This document shows, piece by piece, positions 53,701 through 64,000 of a stretch of 64,000 nucleotides of DNA. Source of the stretch: Panicum virgatum (taxonomy: Eukaryota > Streptophyta > Magnoliopsida > Poales > Poaceae). A program made the position numbers and the translations under genes. The notes beneath the pieces are model-generated. The model had not been told where the DNA came from, did no database searches, and saw nothing but the letters and a program-made list of their open reading frames with translations. The stretch covers positions 51,951,992-52,015,991 of the forward strand of contig NC_053142.1 of assembly GCF_016808335.1 (NCBI RefSeq), read 5' to 3'. Numbering within the stretch: the stretch's first letter is position 1; the number at the start of each line of letters is the position of its first letter.

Positions 53701-54815
53701 GGAAGAACGTACAGAATCTAGGATCAATTAGTTAGTGTTATATATTATACATGGTAAAGATAGGATAAGCTATCATGTGAAGAGGGGAAAAAACATCTCA
53801 AAAACTTACAACTTGAACATCAGCACATTAATGACTAAAATCAATGGACTGATAATTCTTGTCAGTTACCTACCTTCTCTGTGGCGAACGTAAGTGGCGT
53901 TCCGAGGATGACCTCGACGGGCGCCAATCCAAGCAGCACAGCTTCGAGCCCACTCCTGGAGGCGGTGTCCATGAATTCCCCGTGCACGACCTCGCCGGTG
54001 GACACCTCGATCGCCACAACCCCAACCTTCACATCGAACCCCTCCCTCCCCGTCGCCTCCACCTCCTTATCCACCACGCAGACGAGGTACCTGCTCCCCT
54101 CCTCAGGCGCGGCGCCACCACCCTCCAGCTCGCCTGCCGCGGCCTCGATCGTGGCGCGCGTGTACACCGCGGACAGCTCGCGCGCGAACGGCGCGGCCGC
54201 TGCGCCCCCACCCTTCTGCGCGGCCGCGGCAGCCTTGATGGCGGCGGTCTCGGTCTGGCGCACGACCCCGACCTTGTGGCCCGCGGCGACGAGGCGGCGG
54301 ACGTGGAAGCCGAGACGGAAGGTGGGGACGCTGGCGGTGAGGAAGCTGCGGTCGGGGTGGGCGACGATGCCGAGCACCGCGGCGGCGACGGCGGCGTCCT
54401 CGCCGAAGAAGCGGAAGCGGTATCCGACCTCGACCATGAGGAGGACGTCGGGGTGGCGGGCCTTGAGGTCGACGACCTGCTGCTCCAGCGGCGTGTAGCC
54501 CTTGCCGCCGCCGCTGCCACCGGTAGGGTTGAGGGGGTGCGGCGGCGGCGCCTGGTGGAGCGGCTCGAGGAGCCTGCGGCGGACGGCGTCACGGGAGGGA
54601 GGGGTGGGATTGGGCCGCTTGGCGGCGGGGGATTTGGGGGAGAGGGAGAGAGCCCGCGCGCGCTTGGCTGGGGAGAAGGAGGCGACGGTGGAGACGGGCG
54701 GATTCGCTGCGGAGGGTTTGGGGTTGGGCGGCGGCGGCGGGTCGGGGGTGGCGGAGGAGGGCGCGGGCTTGGGGGAGAAGAAACGGGAGAGGACTTGCTG
54801 CTTCGGCTTGCCCAT
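47701..54815 (-). CDS. MSH3: DNA mismatch repair protein MSH3
   Basis: MSH3 pairs with MSH2 (MutS-beta) to bind insertion/deletion loops in nuclear DNA. Exons: 54815-53874, 52999-52805, 52663-52499, 52281-52183, 52045-51797, 51645-51394, 51280-51149, 51032-50772, 50685-50614, 49538-49389, 48923-48429 and 48006-47701, giving 1105 residues. An N-terminal PCNA-binding box QQVLSRFF (residues 6-13) precedes a Pro-rich linker and a MutS I domain from about 107 ([26 protein letters not shown]). Connector, lever and clamp regions follow. The ATPase has Walker A GPNMGGKS (818-825) and Walker [13 protein letters not shown] (Asp897, Glu898), and the THYPRTLDI switch region is intact. The PIP box, MutS I residues and neighbour order favour MSH3 over MSH2, MSH6 or MSH7. 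The intron after exon 6 starts GC instead of GT. The ATG at 54815 begins the PIP box. A hAT-like MITE lies in intron 10. No lesion seen. Confidence 0.96.
49074..49286. mobile_element. hAT-like MITE, 213 bp, in MSH3 intron 10
   Basis: Flanked on both sides by TATTCATC (49066-49073 and 49287-49294). Ends start CAGGGGTGGATC and, on the other strand, CAGGGTCGGACCC. An 8-bp duplication with CAGGG ends fits hAT. It is about 100 bp from the exon 10 donor side and far from branch sites. Confidence 0.8.
53270..53790. repeat. Degenerate internal duplication in MSH3 intron 1
   Basis: Two related stretches begin near 53278 and 53457: each has TGAATTGT(T/C)TGT, a CAA...GTCAAATTGA block and GGACACA(T/C)GCA. 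AGTTAGTGTT...TTATACATGGTA also recurs at about 53431 and 53730. This suggests an old local duplication. Confidence 0.5.
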
Positions 54816-55004
54816 GGCGCGGCGGCGATGGCGGTCTTGCCGCTGGTGAGCGCGGGAAATGAGGGGAGGCGCGGGCGGCAGCGAGCAACGCAAAGTGTTT
54901 TTGAGGGGTTCAGGGCAGGCTTCAGGGACAGCGGACTGCACCCGGAAGCCGCCGCGGATTCAGGAACCCGATTCAAAAAAAAAAATTCAGGAACCGGCGC
55001 TGTT

Positions 55005-55338
55005 GGCGCCGTTTAGTTGCAAAACTCAAAATTCAAAAAAAAAAATTCCGGCACCTGCAAGAGACTTAAATCTAGACGAAATAAAAAACGCATTGCGACT
55101 GCTGCCTGTAAATCGCGAGCCGAATCTAATGAACCTAATTAGACCGTAATCAGACACTAAATTGCTACAGTAATGCTACAATAACATCCTCTAATGCCGG
55201 ATTAATTAGGCTCATTACATTCGTCTCGCGATTTACAGACGAGTTCTGTAAATTATTTTGTGATTAATTTATGTTTAATACTTCAAACATAAAAAGATGT
55301 CTTTTCAAAAACTTCACGGAGCGCAACTAAACAAGGCC
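55005..55338. mobile_element. MITE, about 334 bp, upstream of MSH3, inverted relative of 26779-27112
   Basis: Ends GGCGCCGTTTAGTTGC and GCAACTAAACAAGGCC are inverted. The reverse complement matches the 26779-27112 element along its length, including AGTTTTTGAAAAGACATCTTT, CAGAACTCGTCTGTAAATCGC and GACTGCTGCC-type ends. The target duplication is not clear. It begins 190 bp from the MSH3 ATG, so it lies in the promoter or leader. Confidence 0.75.
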
Positions 55339-56395
55339 TAGCCATGGATTGCGACAACTCGTAGATTCCGCTGACAGTCCAAAAGCTGATGGTTGTTTAT
55401 TAGTGACATTTTTTTTCGAGTAGATGTTTAGTGGCATTGATTTCAGTAGAAGAGAGACTATTTAGGCATCACTTCTCATATTGCAACAGACAATGCCCGC
55501 GTCAGGAATTTAATGAGCAATGCAAGTTCGTGCGCGGTGCGCCGATACTAGAAGGATAAACAAGAGCTCTCATCTCCAAATCACCGGTCTATACGAGATG
55601 GCAGGCATATGCCCCAGTTTTGAATGCATCTGGTCATATACTCCGTATATGCCCACAACCTCTTCCAGAGTTCCAGCGTCCCCGTCCCCGTACCTGTAGC
55701 TGCTTGTCCATGTCTGTGATGGGTTCTTACGCTTGCGCTTCCTAGTATGCTCTGTTGTCGACTGGGTCTCCGGTGGTAAGTGTTAGCTTCGCCTGACAAG
55801 CTAAAACCAAAGGGCTCAAAATCACATTATGTTCGTACCCAGTAATAAAACCATTTGCACTCATCATTACACAAGGATTAGTGAATCATGATGATAACGA
55901 TGGAACGAGATGTTTTCAAATATCCAATCATGTGTACTCTTATCATCTATCCTAACTTCCCAAGACAAGATGTGCCAATGTGCATGTTTACAGCTTACAC
56001 GGGACACGGGTTGCTCCGTGCAGATAAACATTACAAGCTCCAAGACCAAAAAAAAAAAACATGGCATCCCGAAGAGCTGGTGAAGTTACAACATAATCCA
56101 ATGCGGCAGAACAAGCATACAGACGAACATCTACACAACCAGTTAGCATGACAGAACAAGCAACAACAATCTAACATACAGTACATCACGCACCAGCTTG
56201 TAACAGAATATGCCAACAAAATACAGTCAGAAATGCATGTCTAGATTGTTGTAGTCTAGATAAAATTCCGGCATGGTGAAATAAAATCAGTCATAATACG
56301 TCGATCCGCTGGCTCAGCACATGTCAAAGATCCATCTCAACATAAGTCTGACAAAAGAGCAGCCTCCGCCAAACTAATCTTCCTGTCTTGCTGCC
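55339..56395. other. Spacer below the CFIm25 gene, no supported gene
   Basis: No domain-bearing frame. The last few hundred bases before 56396 should contain the 3' UTR of the minus-strand CFIm25 gene. Confidence 0.5.
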
Positions 56396-59751
<3,356 letters not shown>

Positions 59752-59892
59752 TTACTAAGGATGGACGGACGGGATGGTGCGGGACACCGAAACTTGCTAG
59801 TGTGGGCCGTCCGATCTGATCCATCTCGAAGCTACAGGTGCCTCCTAGTTAGTCACACCGTTTCATGATGCACGATTATGAAAGAGGGTCAA

Positions 59893-60158
59893 ATCGAGCA
59901 TCTCCATCCAGCAGACCACATATCCCTTTCTCCAATACCCAAAATCTGCTCTTAAAATAATGAAAGATGCTCTAGCAAATTACCAATTCCATCACCCATA
60001 TAAAAAATTGGCAATTGCCAAAACACACCTCCCTCTCCCTCAAATGTAAGGAGTTTCTCCCTCCACCCTATTCAGTTGCTACAAAAAAATATAAAAAATA
60101 TTATTGATAATGAAGAGAGAAAATATATAGGGTATGAGAGTTTGCTGGAGATGCTCTA
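59893..60158. mobile_element. MITE, left arm of an inverted pair
   Basis: Starts GAGCATCTCCATCCAGCAGA and ends TTTGCTGGAGATGCTC on the same strand, so its own ends are inverted repeats. The GAGCATCTCCA end is common in grass MITEs. It lies about 390 bp upstream of the CFIm25 ATG. Confidence 0.7.
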
Positions 60159-60160
60159 AC

Positions 60161-60424
60161 AGCATCTCCAGCAAATTGCTTATCTCTCATACTCTATATA
60201 TTTTTTATATTTTTAGTAGCAAGTGTTTTAGCAAATTTCCTCAAAAGATAGTGTGGAGGGAGGAATCCTTGCATTTGAGCGGGAGGGAGGTGTGTTTTGG
60301 CGATCCCCAATTTTTTTTGCATTGGCAATGAGATTGATAGTCTGCTGATGCATTCCTCATTACTCAAAGGATAAGTTTTTGGTATTAAAAAGAGGAATAG
60401 ATAATCTGCTGGAGATGCTCTATC
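60161..60424. mobile_element. MITE, right arm of an inverted pair
   Basis: Starts AGCATCTCCAGCAAATTGC and ends CTGCTGGAGATGCTC. Its reverse complement follows the neighbouring element across its whole length (GCCAAAACACACCTCCCTC, GGA..CTCCCTCCAC, TTTTTTATATTTTT), so two diverged copies sit almost end to end in opposite orientation. Confidence 0.75.
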
Positions 60425-60813
60425 TTAAAAAAATGACCTTAAAATTAAAATTTAAATCCAGATACTTGCCATCCCTCTCTCTCTCTCTGAACAAATATCC
60501 AAAGGAACCATGGAGTCACGGTACAGCACACTGCTCTGCAACAATGGACGAACATCTCAAAGCAGTGATGCTGGTAGTGACTGGAGTAGAATGTTGAAAC
60601 GAAACTTCGATGCTCACAATTCACAAAGCCATCAAAACTAATTTACAAGGTGCAATCTGCTACTCTTGCTGAATAATGTTTTCCCAGCACGAACAATAGC
60701 CCAAATTGCCACTGCAAGTTCAGGAATGAACCCTATAAACTTTGTATAGTTTCAGATTTCAGCTAAATGTATTCAGCAACAAAATCAGTACTACCATATA
60801 TAACCAACTCTGT

Positions 60814-62447
60814 TCATGTCGATGCCACACACATCTCATCACCGCTTGACTGAACTAGACCACCCATTGTCGCTTCCTCGGCTGATCCGAGGCCAGCTTC
60901 AATCCTACACCAGCCAAGCAGTGCCCTCCAGACTTCAGAATCAGGTCGGCAAGGCATGCCCTGGAGCACGGCCACTGCTTCGTCGACATGGCCGTTGCAG
61001 GAGAGCAGATCGATCAAGCACCCATAGTGCTGCAATGACGGCGGAATGCCGTAGTCCTTGTGCATCATGTCAAACAACCTGCGGCCTTGGTCAACGAGAT
61101 AGCTATACCTGCATGCCAGCAGGACGCCCATGAAGGTGAAATGGTTGGGCTGGAAACCTTGTTTCCGCATGAGATCAAACAGCTTCAAGGCATCGTCAGC
61201 TTGTCTGTGCACGGCGAGGGCTCTGATCGTAACGTTCCAGGAGAAGACATCCTTCCTGTCCATCTTGAAGAAGACAACCAGTGCACGGGCTATGTCACCG
61301 CACATGGCGTACATTTCGATCAAGGCCGTCCCAACCTCAGCGTGAACCTGGAGCGCCATAGTCACCAGGTTGGCATGGATCCATCTGCCCATCCTCAGTT
61401 TCCTCAAGTTCTCGCAAGAGAAGAGAACCGAGACAACAGTGAAGCTGTCAGGGAGGAGACCTTCAAGCAGCATCCGAGGGAACATCTGGATCGCCTGCCG
61501 GAACCTTCCATGCTTGGTGTAACTCGAGAGGATGCAGTTCCAGGACACCAGGTTCCTTGCAGGCATCCGGTTGAACAGACTCCTCATGCCGACGAAATCC
61601 CCTGCATCAGATAGCGCCCTGATCATCGTCGTCCACGATATGATGTTCTTCACAGGCATTCTCGCAAACAGCTCCTTTGCTGCCACGAGGTCCGCCGCCT
61701 TGACGTATGCGGTGAGCATCGCGTTCCAGGACACGACGTCCCTCTCCGCCATGGCATCAAACAGCTCCCGCGCCGACTTGATATCTCGAGCCTTGGCGTA
61801 CTCCGACACCATCCTGTTTGACAGGCCGACGGACTTGATAGCGAAGCCGTCCAACACCCTCCTCGCGTCGCCCAGCGAGCCACTGGCGACGTAGAACGCG
61901 AGCAGCGAGCTGCCGACGGCCGGCACGGCGTCCAGCCCCTCCTTGAGCGCCCGGCAGTGCACCGCCTCGGCGCCCCGCCACATCTTGAGCCTCGCGCACG
62001 CGTCCACGACGTACGGGTAGGTGAAGCTGTCGGGGACGAGGCCATCCCCACGGCGCGTCATTTCGGCGAACAGATCGAGGGCGCGGTCGTGGGGGCCGTG
62101 GTAGGCGCAGCCCCGGATCATGGCGTTGTAGAGCGCGACCGCGTCAGGTCCCCCGGAACGAGGAGAAGAGCAGGTCCGCGTGCGCCATGTCGCCGAGCTC
62201 GGTGGCGCGGCGGACGAGGAGGGCCCGCAGGCCCGGGAGGGAGGCGGTGGAGGCAGGAGGTGAGGAGCAGGCCATGGATCTGGTCGAGCTGCCGCTTGCT
62301 GGCGCAGTCCTTGAGGAGGATCGGGACGCGGTGGGAGAGCTGGAGGCTCATGGCCTCATATAAGCAGGCGGCGGCGGAGATGGACGGGGTGAGGACTATC
62401 GGGTGTGAGGGTGCGGTGGCCGGAGTCACCGGCGTCTGTGATTTCAT
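60814..62447 (-). CDS. Pentatricopeptide repeat (PPR) protein, PLS/E-like, with N-terminal frameshifts
   Basis: Plant PPR proteins bind organelle RNA. From the ATG at 62121 an unbroken frame of 435 residues shows successive repeats: MIRGCAYHGPHDRALDLFAEM, VVSWNAMLTAYVKAADLVAA, NIISWTTMIRALSDAGDF, NLVSWNCILSSYTKHGRF and DVFSWNVTIRALAVHRQ. It ends with an E-motif start (SEVWRALLGWCRIEA) and a short unrelated tail, so the E domain is truncated. Upstream the protein continues in two other frames. From 62447 it reads MKSQTP...LKDCASKRQLDQIHGLLLTSCLH. After an extra base near 62240 it reads LRALLVRRATELGDMAHADLL, and after a five-C run at 62150-62154 the frame reaches PDAVALYNAMIRG. Both changes look like one added base in C/G runs. 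A functional gene would use the ATG at 62447 or the internal ATG at 62343. It has no introns, as usual for this class. Target RNA unknown. Confidence 0.85.
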
Positions 62448-63248
62448 CGGGCGATCCTATCCCCATGTGCCTCTAGATTCGCTCTGGTGGCTGCATGTGT
62501 ATGCGTCTATCTTATTCTTTGGTAGAAACTGAAATGGATGTGCCTTGAACCAATTCATGTCAATTTCTCAACATTTTTCAGACGATGTCGTACTGACGTG
62601 CTCCTTTCCTTTGATGCGGGCTTGCAACAGTCTTGCACAGCAACGTGACCTCAACGCGTGCCCACGGTGACCTCATCAACGACAATGGATCCGACCAAAA
62701 AGGATCGGAACCAGGATCCGCCATCCAAAAGCAGACACCCAAAAATTGATCTGTGGAAACCGACGGAATTTGTGAACCTTTTGCCCAAGGAACAGCGTGA
62801 GAAGAAAGTGACAGATTGTCACACCCCTCACTGCCAAGATATGGGATACACGTACGTACGTGACTCTAGCAATGCCAAATTCAGGGCTTGTTTGTTTGGT
62901 GCCCTGGCAAAGCTGCCTGGCCCAGGCAGTGAGCTCAGGCGTCCGATTGTGGTGGCCTGGGGTCAGGATCGCTGCCTGGGCGGCCTGCTGCATCCAAACA
63001 AGCCCTCATTCATTCAGTTGTAACATGTTAACATTATGATGTTGCATAAGTATAGGATTGCATGAAAAAAGTTACTAGTTACTGCACCATCGTTCTTGCT
63101 GCATAGGTATTAGGTAGTAGCTGCAACAAGAGGAACCAGTAAATTAAGGTACACTGACGAAGTAGCACGCCCTTACTCGGGTGAATTCAGTACTCTTCAA
63201 CCAAACGCAGCAAGGAGCAGGCTGCAATTTCACTCTCAGCCTTTGTTA
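62448..63248. other. Spacer between PPR and NF-YC genes
   Basis: No supported gene. It contains the small MITE at 62884-63005; the rest is AT-rich unique-looking DNA. Confidence 0.5.
62884..63005. mobile_element. Tourist-like MITE, 122 bp
   Basis: Ends GGGCTTGTTTG and CAAACAAGCCC are perfect 11-bp inverted repeats, with TCA duplicated on both sides (62881-62883 and 63006-63008). A 3-bp target and GGGC-type ends suit PIF/Harbinger (Tourist). Further inner inverted words (GCCCTGGCAAAGCTGCCTGG / GCCTGGGCGGC) support folding into a hairpin. Confidence 0.8.
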
Positions 63249-63635
63249 TTACTCCAGCGCGCCGTCGTCGTCGTCGTACTGGCCGGCCGCCGCGTGCCCG
63301 CCGCCACCGGCGTCCGCCATGACGACGTCGACGAGGAAGTCGAACAGGTCGGTTTTCTGCACGGCCGTGGCGACGTCCTCCTTGTGCACGGTGCGGCGCT
63401 TGCCCTCGAGCGTGGCCGCCCAGGCGCGGCGCGTGAGCTCGGCGATGAAGAGCTCGCACGCCTTGGAGAACACCACGGGCGCCTCGCCGGAGATCATCCT
63501 GGCGCCGCCGTCCGCGGTCTCCCCCGCCGAGCGCTTCATGATCTTCTTGATGCGCGCCAGCGGGAGCGCGTGCGGCCCCGTCCGCGCCGACACCCCGCCG
63601 CAGAAGATCCCCGAGTACGGCCTCGCCTGCCTCAT
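63249..63635 (-). CDS. NF-YC: Nuclear factor Y subunit C-like (HAP5) histone-fold protein
   Basis: NF-YC joins NF-YB through a histone fold, then NF-YA, to bind CCAAT boxes in the nucleus; plant members also bind CONSTANS-type proteins. A single exon encodes 128 residues. The core starts LPLARIKKIMKRSA (about 24-37) and continues ARMISGEAPVVFSKACELFI, AELTRRAWAATLEGKRRT and HKEDVATAVQKTDLFDFLVD, the NF-YC pattern (the FSKACELFI block separates it from H2A). Flanks are short and the acidic tail (YDDDD) ends the protein; the family's usual Gln-rich C-terminus is absent, so this belongs to the small monocot-type NF-YC proteins. The ATG at 63635 is the only one before the core. No lesion seen. 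Which numbered family member it is cannot be told. Confidence 0.92.
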   Translation of the reverse strand: MRQARPYSGIFCGGVSARTGPHALPLARIKKIMKRSAGETADGGARMISGEAPVVFSKACELFIAELTRRAWAATLEGKRRTVHKEDVATAVQKTDLFDFLVDVVMADAGGGGHAAAGQYDDDDGALE

Positions 63636-63720
63636 GCTGGTGGTGGAGGTGATCGCGCTCGCCGTCGCCGCCGGTGCAACGATCGCCGGGATGAAGAGAA
63701 GAGCAATAAGAGATGGATGT

Positions 63721-63728
63721 TATATATA
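63721..63728 (-). promoter_or_regulatory. Probable TATA box of the NF-YC-like gene
   Basis: TATATATA on the minus strand lies 86 bp upstream of the ATG at 63635, followed on the way to the gene by a short GC-rich leader. Position and sequence fit a core promoter; no start site was measured. Confidence 0.5.
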
Positions 63729-64000
63729 CGCATGTGGGGTTTGACCCTGCAAGGAGTGAGGTGAAGGGAAGCGCGTCGCTGCCCAAGGCCGGCAATGGAG
63801 GCGGCCGGCCGGCTGCTTCGACAAGGACCGGCAGTAGAGTAGAGAGACGCGGATAAACAAAACAAAGAGATTATTTATGCGATGGAGAGTACGTAGGGGG
63901 AGTAGCTAGAGAATTGATTTGGACGTAGCTTTCGCCTGTACTGTGCGGTCAGATTTGGACGCTGCTGCTTGCATCCTTGCGCGCTGCTGCCCTCTTGCAC
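63729..64000. other. Upstream flank of the NF-YC-like gene
   Basis: Contains only promoter-like sequence of the NF-YC-like gene; no second gene is visible before the window ends. Confidence 0.5.

Noticed and set aside
53859..55016. Long plus-strand open frame opposite MSH3 exon 1
   Set aside because: It is an antisense frame in GC-rich DNA; the minus strand encodes the conserved MSH3 N-terminus.
63243..63764. Plus-strand frame opposite NF-YC
   Set aside because: Antisense shadow; NF-YC is conserved on the minus strand.

Overview
The window is nuclear DNA from a grass (Poaceae). The genes have many introns with GT-AG borders, the coding exons are GC-rich at their 5' ends, the intergenic DNA is AT-rich and full of MITEs, and the proteins are plant-type (plastid KEA, NF-YC, PPR, barley-type alpha-amylase). 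From memory, the neighbourhood PMM / RRM protein / taspase / KEA / MSH3 / CFIm25 resembles the distal long arm of rice chromosome 4, but the sequence alone does not name the species.

Layout. 1-5111 is repeat-rich DNA with no convincing gene. 5112-7391 (minus) is a methyl-CpG-binding-domain protein in 7 exons. 7511-11245 is a degenerate tandem repeat array with higher-order structure; a stray piece of it lies at 12450-12735 beyond a 1.2 kb insertion. 13203-15499 (plus) is phosphomannomutase in 11 exons. 16675-19578 (minus) is a six-RRM protein with an uninterrupted coding region. 22814-26433 (plus) is threonine aspartase (taspase) with a frameshift and an apparently missing internal segment next to a 25-base G run. 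27122-28964 (minus) is an alpha-amylase copy with a 1-base frameshift and a small in-frame deletion. 28965-35899 is a MITE and retroelement zone. 35900-45703 (minus) is a chloroplast K+/H+ antiporter (KEA1/2 type) in 20 exons, one of which is split by a 240 bp Stowaway-like MITE. 47701-54815 (minus) is MSH3 in 12 exons. 56396-59502 (minus) is the 25 kDa subunit of cleavage factor I in 7 exons. 60814-62447 (minus) is a PPR protein whose N-terminus needs two frame changes. 63249-63635 (minus) is an intronless NF-YC-like histone-fold subunit.

The genes form no operon or pathway; they are independent housekeeping or regulatory loci (sugar-nucleotide supply, RNA processing, proteolysis, plastid ion balance, mismatch repair, transcription). 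The most notable feature is structural: several hAT-like, Harbinger-like and Stowaway-like miniature elements with readable target-site duplications, some inside or touching genes. Several coding regions also carry indels, which are either real decay or base-level assembly error. Exon borders were derived by hand from splice signals and reading-frame continuity, with no database search.
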